Below are positions 46,398 to 55,960 of a DNA stretch of 64,000 nucleotides, piece by piece. The DNA lies in NCBI GenBank assembly GCA_037157565.1, contig JAZHRO010000063.1:155484501-155548500 (forward strand), given 5' to 3'. The notes under the pieces are model-generated. The model made no database searches. It was not told the origin of the DNA and saw only the letters and a list, made by a program, of their open reading frames with translations. Position 1 is the stretch's first letter; every line of letters starts with the position of its first letter. The position numbers were made by a program, and so were the translations under genes. This DNA is from Thalassia testudinum. Taxonomy: Eukaryota > Streptophyta > Magnoliopsida > Alismatales > Hydrocharitaceae.

Positions 46398-47835
46398 CCA
46401 CCGCGGGTCAATCATCACCCAGCTGAAGGCACTAAACTCAGCACATGTAAAGACTGTTCTAAATTGATCAAAGTCTCATAGAAACTAGGTGTTATTATTC
46501 TACTTCTACTCTCCTGCATGCTTTCATTTTGAACAATGACGACATTGAAATAGATAAGCATGGGGGGGTGGAAATATCTTATAATCATTTTGTCAGCTGT
46601 AAAAGTAATTTCCTGCTTTCTTTTATTCCATTTAAAAAATATATATATAATAATAATAAAAGAGAATTAAGGGACGAGAGCTTAGGCATTAGGAGTTGCA
46701 AACTTTAGGAATTGATACTTTGAGACATGAACACCTAGACTCTTCAGGTCTTCAGGCTTAATTAGCCCGGGTGTCCACTCGACTGTGGACTAAATCTCGA
46801 GCCCTCACCAATTAAAATTCATTTTAATTTGGTAAATAATTTGGGACGATAAGTATGCGACTTATCAACCCGCCCTCTAATTTGGAAGGATTTTAAGGCT
46901 AAGCATCTACACACTATTCGCACTGACTCACTTTCCAATGGTTTTTACATAAATTGGGTAGCTAATGGCTAACTTGGGTGGTATGGCTGGCAAGTTGTCG
47001 GTGGTAACAGCTCATCAGTCGGTTGTCCAGAGCCCAGCCACAAGATCATTTTCGTTATACTGCCTTTAGGTAAATCTTAGATCAGGGAAGCCACCTACTC
47101 AGAACAAAAAAGAAAAAAAAGAAACACTCAAAAAGAAAAGAAAAAAATAATAGAAAAAAGAGAAAATAAAAAAAAAGAAAATAATAAAGCCACACTTCAC
47201 TGCACTAGTATGGCTGGAAGTGGTCGTGGGTAGCAACCAATTGGGTGGTTGTCCAGAGCCCAGCTCACAAAAAAATGCACAATAATTCCCAAAACACTTA
47301 GGGAAGAAGTGGGGAAGTAGAATAAACCGGAGAGATATACACTGGGCTTACCCTTGTGTTAACCACATAAATAAAAGAAGTAGGGAGAAAGCTACTGATC
47401 GAAAAGATAAATCTCTAGGCAAGGTCACCTAGGGTCGTAGAAACCCGAAGCCCGTTTTAACGGCCACTTAGTGAGTCTTTCACTATTTTGACAAGATTCT
47501 TAGCACTTAGAGTCCTTTTCGAGTCTTGGGCGGGTCGAGTAGCCGTAAAAAGTTATCCTGGAACTCTCAAAATCCAAAAGTACAAAAAAAATTATAAAAG
47601 AAGAAAAATAAGAAATCTTTTTTTATATTCCCTTCTCAAATAAGGCGAGGGCCTGGATGGTCTGCATTTTGGCAGACACTCGGGCACTGTTGAGTTTTTG
47701 TAATTAGATCTTGGGGTTTAGATTTTCTAAAGCAATCAATGAATTTTGCCTAAATACTCAAACCCTGATTCTACTTTTATACATAGCATTTAGGTTAATT
47801 ATGCTAGGAACTAGCAAAAAGTAAGCACAGGGGTA
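46398..47835 (+). mobile_element. T6 3' non-coding region
   Basis: No gene is present. It holds GAAGGCACTAAACTCAGC (46424-46441), CAATGACGACATTG with GCATGGGGGGGTGG (46533-46571), double repeats (46981-47040 and 47208-47265) around an A-rich run, a GGGCGGGTCGAGTAGCCGTA block (47529), and the hairpin/tract ending CACAGGGGTA (47803-47835; the purine tract carries GGGGGTA to AGGGGTA changes). Confidence 0.85.
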
Positions 47836-48127
47836 TGATGAACACACATGAATTCATGATAAATTGCTTATTTATGATAGTTCCTAGGCTTAGCATTGCA
47901 TATCATGTTATAAATATTACATAACATCCATTGCATGGCATTTAGGATAGTTGTATATTAATTCCTTCAATTTATATGGCCAGGAGGCAATGTGACATGC
48001 TTACAGACTTCGAATGAGAAATCCGACTGTACGGATGGATCTGGAGCGATGATCGCAATCCGACAACGTAGAAATCACCTCAATCCGAGCACCGTGGCAT
48101 CCTTTGCACACAATGAAGGGTGGACGG

Positions 48128-48157
48128 TCTAGATGGTGCCACGTGGCACCATCTAGA
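48128..48157 (+). promoter_or_regulatory. 30-bp perfect palindrome with G-box core (T6 3' LTR)
   Basis: TCTAGATGGTGCCAC is followed at once by its reverse complement. The centre CACGTG is the binding core of plant bZIP/bHLH factors. T5 has a near-palindrome with the same core at 52755-52774. Confidence 0.8.
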
Positions 48158-48290
48158 GTGCCCAACGCCACCCACCACTTCTCCAAAAGCCAATCATCAA
48201 GTGATCTCACCCGTTGGATGAGAATCCAACAGCTGAGAGCTTGCCCTCCCCACGTAGTTGCGACTCTTCCTCGCGGCACATTGGCGGATT

Positions 48291-48343
48291 TGGCGCAATG
48301 GTGGGAGCGGCAGTTCTTAAGGGAGGGGTGCGGGTTCGAATCC
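48291..48343 (+). ncRNA. tRNA-like A-box/B-box module (T6 3' LTR)
   Basis: TGGCGCAATGG (48291-48301) and a perfect B-box GGTTCGAATCC (48333-48343) lie 42 bp apart, with a short T-arm-like stem (GGG/CCC flanking TTCGAAT). The D arm can pair CGC/GCG. A good acceptor stem is not found, so it is tRNA-like only. Confidence 0.65.
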
Positions 48344-48693
48344 CTGCAGCCTAACCAATTCTCAAATCGGCTAGGCAGCATCGCACGCAAGCAGCAACAG
48401 TAGCGCAGCACGTGTGCACACTAGTGCACGCCAGTACGCACACCAGTAGGATGCCACGCGATTAACGTGCGTGATGGGAGGCAGCGCAGCGCCGGCGCAA
48501 GCATGGTTGGTGCTAGCATTCATTGATAGCTGGGCTGACCTACAAAGACACTTACTGCCGTTACTACTTCATTGCAACCCAGTAAAGCCAGCTAAGAGCT
48601 TGAGCGGATGTGAGCTGTCTACAGCAACATTTCCAGCGACGGTCTGGAGGTCGCTAAAGGTCATTTACCCATTTTTAGCCTCTTCTCCTCCAC

Positions 48694-48701
48694 TATAAAA
48701 G
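48694..48701 (+). promoter_or_regulatory. TATA box of T6 3' LTR
   Basis: CTCCACTATAAAAGGACC, identical in core to the 5' LTR. Confidence 0.7.
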
Positions 48702-49415
48702 GACCTACACCCTCTCCCTTCCAAGCCATCTTTGCCTACTCTACTCCTACCTACTCCCAAGCTCTAGCAAGCCTACCAATGCTCTATTAGAGTTTGTTCT
48801 CAAGCTCCCAAGCCTATTAGTGTAGTGAACCTCTGCCCCACCAAATACTCCTCCAACTCCCCATTCCCTTTCATAGGTCACCTTGGAGCTGTCCTCCCAC
48901 CTCCATTCCGGTAGCAGATCATCTCCATCTTCTCACCTCCATTCCAGAGCCATGCCGAAGCTTTCCTAAGCTCGATGTCCTCCTGCACCTCACCTCCGTC
49001 GTCCCGCTCCTCACCTCCTTCATCCAGCTCCTCACCTCCTTCATTCGAGCTTCCACCAGGTGCTGTCGTCTCACCGAACAGCCGATTCGAGAGATTTCCT
49101 CTCACCCCCCTCTTTCTATGCTTTCATAGTTGATTGTAATAGACATTAATGCAATGCATCACATTTGATTCCATCTCTATCTTGTTATTGCTTGTCTTTT
49201 ATTTCAAAAACACAAAAAAATAAGAAAACCCTAAAACTTCAAAAAGAAACAAATCGAAGTGCATCTTTCACTTAAAGTAAACGTCACCTCCCTGTGTTCA
49301 ACCCAGGACTCCCTTGGAGTTTCGGTATAAATTTTATCTGATCAACGTGTTTTGCAACTACGACAATGGGTTACTTGTAACCCCGATTTCTAACATGCGA
49401 AACACACTGTGACCA

Positions 49416-51069
49416 CTATCCTCAAGATGATTGCTATCCCGAAATGACTTATGACTACCCATCCCATAGCCGGGACAACTTTGATTGGGGATATGAATCC
49501 GAACCTCAGTGTCCATGTCCTAACCTTGGACAACAAGACTATGATTACTATCCTTCACTAAGCTACAATGATTATAGATCTCCACCCTTTGATGACTAAA
49601 CAAACCTGATCTACAATCAGGAAGGATACGATGATTATAACACCTACCCTCCCCAGTATTCCATTGAATATAGGTTACCACCATTCTTTGAATAACCTGA
49701 AATGACCTACTATTAGGGAGGACCCTGAGAACCTCAATATCTTGACCCCCCTAGACTTAACCTAAACCCACCCAACCCTGAATCGAACCATTCGATTTAG
49801 GTGAACGAGGTCCAAGAGAGGGTGTTGGCTAACTTGAGGAACATCATACAATCTCTAGAAGCTTAACCAACACCATGCACTAAAGCATTGGAGCTATGAT
49901 CAAAATGATTGATGAGCTTAATAGCTCTTTATTGGATTTGCTCCAAGATGTTAGAGATAGGAGCCCAGGTGAGCTTCTACATGGGAAATTGTCGAGATTG
50001 AGGATGAAATTTGTGGTTGCCCTGGTCCAGTCTTGGGATGATTCTCAAGATGAACCCCCTTTAGGAGAGCCAATGTCTGAACCAGCTCAGGCACCTATTA
50101 GGGAGGATACATTTTCTGAGACTCGAGATGACCAAGTCAGTCTAGAGCAACCCATTGAGGATGAACTAATTGCTTCACCCAAGATCCCTGAGCCAAGGAG
50201 TGCGGAAAAATGTCTCTACGGACCAAGAAATGACATACTATTTTGAGACATTTGTAAATGACGATCAAGAATTCTTTGACTCTGAGGGTGAAGAATCTCT
50301 AGGTGAAGTCTAACTTGAGCTTAAGGAAGTGGATTTCAGTGAGATGAATGGCCTCGAGGAGCATGACGAACCTTTTCATAGCTTGATTATTGAAGATTAT
50401 CATCATGTTGGGGCTAACTTGGACCGTCCAAATCCTAATGATTCAATCAGTAGCCCCATTGCTCAACCACACCCTGAAAAGCTGAATTATGATATTCTTG
50501 AGATCAGCATACCCAAGTCAATCCTGATTGAACCACAATTGTTGGACTTGGGTACTTTAGATGGGGTGTACAACGATTTGGTGTTCCCAAAAACATTGAC
50601 TTTAGAGGATTGGAATTTGGCAATAAAAATCTGGAAGACTAACTCAGAGGGAAACACAATTTTGGATTTAAGGATTCCTGTTGACCTAAAACCACCTACT
50701 TTTTACCAGGACCCTTATGATATCTTTCAGGTGCAACCCAAGCTCAGAACCATTTATTATCTTTTTGAGTTGAAATCTAAAAGGACATCCGAATCTAGTG
50801 AATCAGATTTACCTTTTGTTCGACACTTTAGTCTTGGGTTGCATACTACAAAACCGCAAGCCCGACCCTACAAGCATAATAATCTTCGATTTTTGGTGAT
50901 TTTCATCCAAAACCTTACAACCACTCAACCTTGGGGCATGGGTCTACATCACAACCTAGTCGACATCTGTGGACATCTTTTTGCAGGTTCCAAAATCAAT
51001 CTCCTTATTCTAATTTTCACCTGCACTTCTAAACTTTTTATGTCTTCTTTACTTGTGAACCATGGCTAG
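49416..51069 (+). pseudogene. T5 unknown protein, main part
   Basis: I do not recognise this protein. It continues the frame cut at 25880. First comes a segment rich in Tyr, Asp and Pro (49420-49600) with in-frame stops (first at 49597-49599, later near 49692, 49713 and 49797). Then come a helical, possibly coiled segment (N-L-R-N-I-I-Q-S-L-E), an acidic middle (49890-50300) and a better-preserved frame (50329-51069). That frame includes D-W-N-L-A-I-K-I-W and, near the end, W-G-M-G-L-H-H-N-L-V-D-I-C-G-H-L-F. The last motif matches the T8 protein. No protease, RT, RNase H, integrase or zinc-knuckle motif is seen. It takes the place of gag-pol between a normal Athila leader and 3' region, so T5 would need trans-acting help. 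Confidence 0.65.
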
Positions 51070-52451
51070 CTGAAGGCAATAAATTTAACACGTGTGTGTA
51101 TTCCACATTCTCTATGGTGCTGATCGAATTTTCACGAAACTCAGGTGATATTCTATTTACACTGCCCTTTTCATGTCTTTATTTCTACATTGAGGACATT
51201 GCATCTTTTAGGCATGAGGGGAAGGATACTTAGACTTGAAAATATTTTGTTAGCCCTATGGAATTTCTTTTATTTTATAAAAAAATAGAATTTAGAGAAG
51301 AGAACTTATGCATTAGGAGTTGTTAACTTTAGGAAATGATACTTTAGGACCTAAATACTTAGACTTCAAGTTTTCAAGCTTAATCAGCCTAAATGTTCAC
51401 TCGAATGTGGACCTAGTCTCGAGTCCTCACCAAGTAATTTTATTTTAATTTGGTAAATAAATTAGGGTGATAAGTGCATGAATTATCAACCCATCCTTTG
51501 ATTTGAGGGGACTTTAAGTATGAGCATCTACACACTATTTCCACTGACTCAATTTTCGATAATTTTTACAAAAATTAGGTAGCTAATGAACTTTCTAGGG
51601 TAGTATGGCTAGCAAGTTGTCATGGGTAACAACCCATTAGCCGATTGTCTAGAGCCCAACTACATGACGATACTCATTCTACTACTTTTAGGTAAATCTT
51701 AGATTAGGGAAGCCACCTACTTAAAAAAGAAAAAAAATGATGCTCAAAAATAAAAAGAAAAAAATAGAAAATAGAAAAAGGAGAAAAAATAGAAAAATAA
51801 ACCATACTTCACTGCACGAGTATGGCTGGCAAGTTGCCACGGGTAACAGCTCATGGGTCGGTTGTCCAGAGCCCAACTCACAAAAATGCACAAATAATTC
51901 CCAAAACACTTAGGGAAGAAGTGGGGAAGTAGAATAAATCGAGGAGATATACACTGGGTTCACTCTTGTGTTGACCCCATAAAAAAATAAAAAAGTAGGG
52001 AGAAAGCTACCGATTAGAAAGATAAACCTTTAGGCAGAAACTCTTAAGGTCACCTAGGGTCATAGAAACCTGAAGTCCATTTTAACGATCGCTCAATGAG
52101 TCTATCACTCTTTCACAAGATGCTTAGCACTTAGAGTCCTTTTCAAGTCTTGGGCAGGTTGGGTAGCCGTAAAAGGTTATCCCGGAACTCTCAAACTCCA
52201 AAAGTCCAAAAAAATTAGAAAAGAAGAAAAAGTAAAAAAATGTATCTTCCCTTTTCAAATAAGGCGAGGACTTGGGCGATCTGCATTCTGGCAGAAACCC
52301 GGGCACTGTTGAGCTTTTGTAACTAGGTCTTGGGTTGAAATTTTCTAAAGCAACCAACAAATCTCACCTAAGTAATCAAACCCTGATTCTACTTTTACAC
52401 AGCATTTAGGTTAATTTTGCTAGGGACTAGCAAAAACTAAGCATGGGGGTA
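51070..52451 (+). mobile_element. T5 3' non-coding region
   Basis: No gene is present. The same order as T3, T6 and T7: CTGAAGGCAATAAATTTAAC (51070-51089), CATTGAGGACATTG with a weakened purine tract GGCATGAGGGGAAGG (51187-51227), double repeats (51603-51660 and 51820-51878) around an A-rich run, and the perfect hairpin TTTTGCTAG/CTAGCAAAA with GCATGGGGGTA (52415-52451). A non-autonomous element therefore shares its whole 3' frame with autonomous ones. Confidence 0.85.
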
Positions 52452-52985
52452 TGATAAACAAGCATGAATTCATGATAAAATGCTTATTTATGATAGTTCC
52501 TAGTCCTAGCATTGCATTTCATTGTATAAATATTGCATAACATTCATTACATTGAATTTAGGATAGTTTGTGTATTTTATATATTAATTTGGACATTTAT
52601 ATGGCCAGAAGGTAGTACGACATCTTTATAGACTTCGGATGAAGAATCCGACCAAACGGATGAATCCGAAGTGACGATCGCAGTTTGTCAGTGCAAAAAT
52701 CATGTCGATCAGAGCACTGTAGCACCCTTTATAAGAAGAAGATGGATGGCCCAAATGGTGCCACGTGGTGCCATCCAGGTTGCCTTACATTAGCCACAGC
52801 CTCCCCAGCCACACCGCAAGAAAAGATCCTAGCTGTTGTATCTTAATCAACGTCTGAGAAGCGCCCAACCTCACCCGGCCTCCTTCAAAGCTTAGCAAGG
52901 AAGATTTGATCATGACCGTTGGATCTTCATCCAATGGTCGAGGCGCATAGCAACACTTAATCTCCATGCGACCAACCAGCGCCTA

Positions 52986-53039
52986 TGGCCAAGTGGTAGC
53001 ACTCCCGCTCTGCAAAGGAAGGATGCGAGCTTGAGCTTC
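52986..53039 (+). ncRNA. Degenerate tRNA-like module (T5 3' LTR)
   Basis: TGGCCAAGTGG (52986-52996) is an excellent A-box; GCTTGAGCTTC (from 53029) is a B-box that has lost its central C. The spacing is 43 bp. It sits about 535 bp into the LTR and about 600 bp before the TATA box. Confidence 0.5.
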
Positions 53040-53584
53040 AATGCATCACACAACCGCCTCAGCACTAGAAGGAATTGGACCACTCGATCTTGATCGAGCG
53101 GTCAGCGTGGCACACGTGCGATCAGACGCCACTCGACGCACATACGCATGCCAAATTAGATGCGGTTAATCTAAGGTGCTCGTTTAAGTCGTCCATGTGC
53201 ATTCTCCGCCAACTGATCACAGAGCAATGCGATGCACGTGCCTGTGAAATTTTGAAGGTGCAATCCTTGGTTGTCCATCAACGATCCAAGGGCGCGATCT
53301 TCGTGCGATCTCCGCCCTCTAGTTGTGATCGAGCACTCATGATTCAAGTGCCATCGAGCATGCGATTCAAACGGTAGCAAAGCTCAGGCGATCTTCGCAT
53401 GATCCACGCCATCCACTCATAATCCAATGGCTGGCAGACCTCCCTTCATCTCCAGCTGTGTTGCTCAAATAATCCAGCTATTATGCATGCAATGTGTGCA
53501 AGTGTGCACTGCGCTGTGCGCAACTGTACACCGCCGGTTCATGGTAGTGAATGCCTAGGCCACGGCAACCTCCATCCCTTCACC

Positions 53585-53592
53585 TATTTAAA
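53585..53592 (+). promoter_or_regulatory. TATA box of T5 3' LTR
   Basis: CACCTATTTAAACCCCCTTC, in the same sequence context as the T3 TATA box. Confidence 0.65.
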
Positions 53593-54297
53593 CCCCCTTC
53601 ACCTCCTTTCAACCTCATCTCTACCTTTTCTATTCCCACCTAGTCTAATGCCCTACAAGCCCATCAAAGCTCCTAAGAGCTCATTCCCTAGCTCCAAAGG
53701 TTTCCTACTTGTGTAGTGATCTCTTACCCCACCAAATATTCCTCATCCCTCTCAGCACATTCATAGGGAGTCTTGGAGCTGTCCTCCCACCTCCATTTTG
53801 GTAGAAGATCACCTCCACCCCCTCATCCTCATTTCGTGCCTTAGTGAAGCATTCCTCTACCTCGCATCCTTCGGCATCTCATCCCCATCGTCTAGCCTCT
53901 CACCTCCTCTGTCCAAGCTACCGCCAAGCATCGTCGTCTCGCCGAACAGTTGATTCGGGAGATTTCTTCTCACCCTTATCTCTTTTATATTTTCTTAGCA
54001 TATTGTAATAAACATTTGCATCACATTGCAATATATAAAATTTGTTATTTCCACTTTGAGAAGTTATCTTCCTTGTCCCATTACTACAAAAACACAAAAA
54101 AATAACAAAACCTAAAAACACCAGAAACAAACAAAGCAAAGTGCAGATTTCAACGAAAGCAAACGTCACCTTCTTGTGTTGGACCTGGGACTCCCTTCGA
54201 GTTTCAGTAAAAAATCTTATTTGATAACATGTTTTTGCGACTACAACGGTAGATTTCTCCTAACCCCAACTTTTCGTTCGCTGAAACACATCGTTTA

Positions 54298-54812
54298 AGA
54301 TCCTACAACCATCTCTTTCCACAATGACCCCAAGGTGACGAAGAGTGGTGACTTGATGGGTATAAGCTATCTTCTTGGCCAAGAAGGTGGCTTATACCAA
54401 TCTTGCACTGCAAGAAGTTACATGAGATCATCTCGTGCCCGAGACGTCAATTGACGGATTGAGAATTGTAATAATATGGGAAAATTACATAAATGGAACT
54501 GGCTATGAGATAAATTGTAAATGCACTAACTTTTGGTATGGTGCCTCTCTTCCCATATTTTTGTTACTATTGTTACCTATTTAGTTGTTCTACTCTACTC
54601 AATTTTTACTAACGCATTTTTGGGTTCCATACTCAAGTATACTTGGCAGTTCACGAGGTGATTTCCATTGTGCATCTCCTTGGGATTATATACTTATGTT
54701 CTATGGTAATCTTATAGTTTGTATTCGATTTATGTTCATTTAATTTATGCAATATGAATTATTTGTTGGTTATGTTTATATTTTATGATTATGTTCAGGT
54801 GACTACGATCTT
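54298..54812. other. Unassigned AT-rich stretch
   Basis: No gene, LTR boundary or repeat can be supported. Near 54870-54885 the sequence GACCCGGGTCGTTACA resembles the 3' end of some plant LTRs, which would make this a solo-LTR relic, but no matching start is identified. Confidence 0.4.
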
Positions 54813-55415
54813 GTGGGCGAGTTGTACTGGTTGTTAGCACACGACGACCTGAGTTTCGTCACTTGGCGGGACCCGGGTCGTTACAATCCAGACAATGATA
54901 CTAATAACTCCGGCTGCTCTGCTTTACTCTACCCAGTAACATTCAGCAATTTATTTCTTCTTAATCTGAATAATACAAATTATACTCTACAGAAGGGTCA
55001 AATCAATCAGCTTTTATATGCACATGATTTATTTAGCTGTATGGATGGCTCTCTATTTGCACCCATCACCACTAATGCTGCGGGCTCCATCACACTCACT
55101 AAGTATCAGAAATGGAGTAAGGATAAGCTCGTTATGAGCTGGATTCTTACCTCTATTTCAGAGGATAATTGCTCTTAGCTAGTTCATCTTTCCTCTTCCT
55201 CTGATGGATGGATTTTTCTTGAAAAGTATTTTGCATCTCAATCTAAGTCTAAGATATTTCAATATGAAGCTGCTCTCACATCTATTAGGAAAGGTGATTG
55301 CTCTATTACTGATTACACCAGCAAAGCCAACACTATTGATGTTCATCTTGCTACTGCACAAGGCAAGTATGTTGATAATGATGAATTTGTGTTAGCTATT
55401 ATTAATGGCTTAGGG
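54813..55415 (+). pseudogene. gag: Ty1/copia gag fragment
   Basis: One frame with a single TAG (55176-55178) encodes the typical copia gag N-terminal region. This consists of a short Asn/Ser-rich lead, N-Y-T-L-Q-K-G-Q-I followed by LLYAHDL and the MDGS motif (55035), W-S-K-D-K-L-V-M-S-W-I-L, the F-A-S-Q-S-K segment (about 55230), IRKGDCSITDYTSKA, and DNDEFVLAIINGLG ending at 55415. In copia elements the gag continues well past GLG; here it stops at the CACTA terminus. The likely N-terminal start is near 54897; the ATG at 54813 lies in preceding sequence of unclear origin. No copia LTR or pol is present. Confidence 0.85.
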
Positions 55416-55960
55416 CACTATAACAAAAGAATCTTTTAGTGACATTTGATATTTACCACTATAGACCTTGTATTTGTCGTTATACCAAATTAGCGACGTT
55501 TAAAATAAACACCACATATTTGCCACCTTCATTGGCATCACTAAAATGTTAGTGGCAATTATTCAATTCCGCTAAACATTGATATTAGCGTCACTTTAAT
55601 TGCCACAATTAACATCACTAACAATCTTCTTTAATGGCATATTAATATTTACCACTATTTCACTAGTATTGATTTATATTAGTGACAATTTAATTTATGC
55701 TATTAATGCCATAATATACTTCTTTTAATGACTTTTATTTATAGCACTAAATCATCACTATTGATTTACTTTAATGACGCTTAATTTTGTCGCTTAATTG
55801 CCACTGTTGATAGTATTTAGCAGCAATTATTTGTGTCACTAAATCGTCACTGCTGATTTACTTTAACAATGCTTTCTTTTACCATTTAAGTGCCACTATT
55901 GATTCATTTTAATGACACCTTATTATACCACTTAATTGTCACTTTTGATATTCTTTAATA
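55416..55960 (+). mobile_element. CACTA-type (En/Spm) transposon terminus with subterminal repeats
   Basis: The sequence starts CACTATAACAAAAGAATC, matching the CACTA terminal inverted repeat form, directly after the truncated copia gag. About 540 bp follow with many copies of AGTGAC/GTCACTAA-like and TTTAATGAC/TTGCCACT motifs in both orientations (for example 55437, 55551, 55592, 55683, 55757, 55846, 55942), as in subterminal regions where the transposase binds. The opposite terminus is not found before 58880. Confidence 0.7.

Larger units (their letters stand above)
25881..49415 (+). mobile_element. T6: complete Athila-type retrotransposon with T7 nested inside
   Basis: This is a two-LTR element with target duplication CTATC at 25876-25880 and 49416-49420. 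It holds a primer binding site, leader, gag, protease, RT, RNase H, integrase, a 3' non-coding region and a polypurine tract. T7 (12049 bp) interrupts it after 32423; without T7 it is about 11.5 kb. The 5' LTR starts TTATGAAC and the 3' LTR TGATGAAC, so the terminal TG of the 5' copy is mutated. T6 inserted into T5 about 95 bp downstream of the T5 candidate splice acceptor. Confidence 0.92.
47836..49415 (+). mobile_element. T6 3' LTR
   Basis: 1580 bp, TGATGAAC ... GTGACCA, followed by the target duplication CTATC. Landmarks are the 30-bp palindrome (48128-48157), tRNA-like module (48291-48343), TATA (48694-48701) and U5 box (49287-49313). It has a short CTCACCTCC/TTCAT duplication near 49000-49045 not present in the 5' LTR. 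Confidence 0.92.
52452..54297 (+). mobile_element. T5 3' LTR
   Basis: About 1.85 kb, from TGATAAACAAGC to near ...ATCGTTTA. The right 230 bp match the 5' LTR fragment at 24342-24565. Its start resembles the T6 LTR start (CATGAATTCATGATAAA). It holds a G-box near-palindrome (52755-52774), an inverted repeat (52915-52940), a tRNA-like module (52986-53039) and TATTTAAA (53585-53592). Confidence 0.87.

Noticed and set aside
48284..48356. A genuine nuclear tRNA gene
   Set aside because: The A- and B-boxes are good, but no acceptor stem pairs, the anticodon stem fails and no T-run terminator follows.
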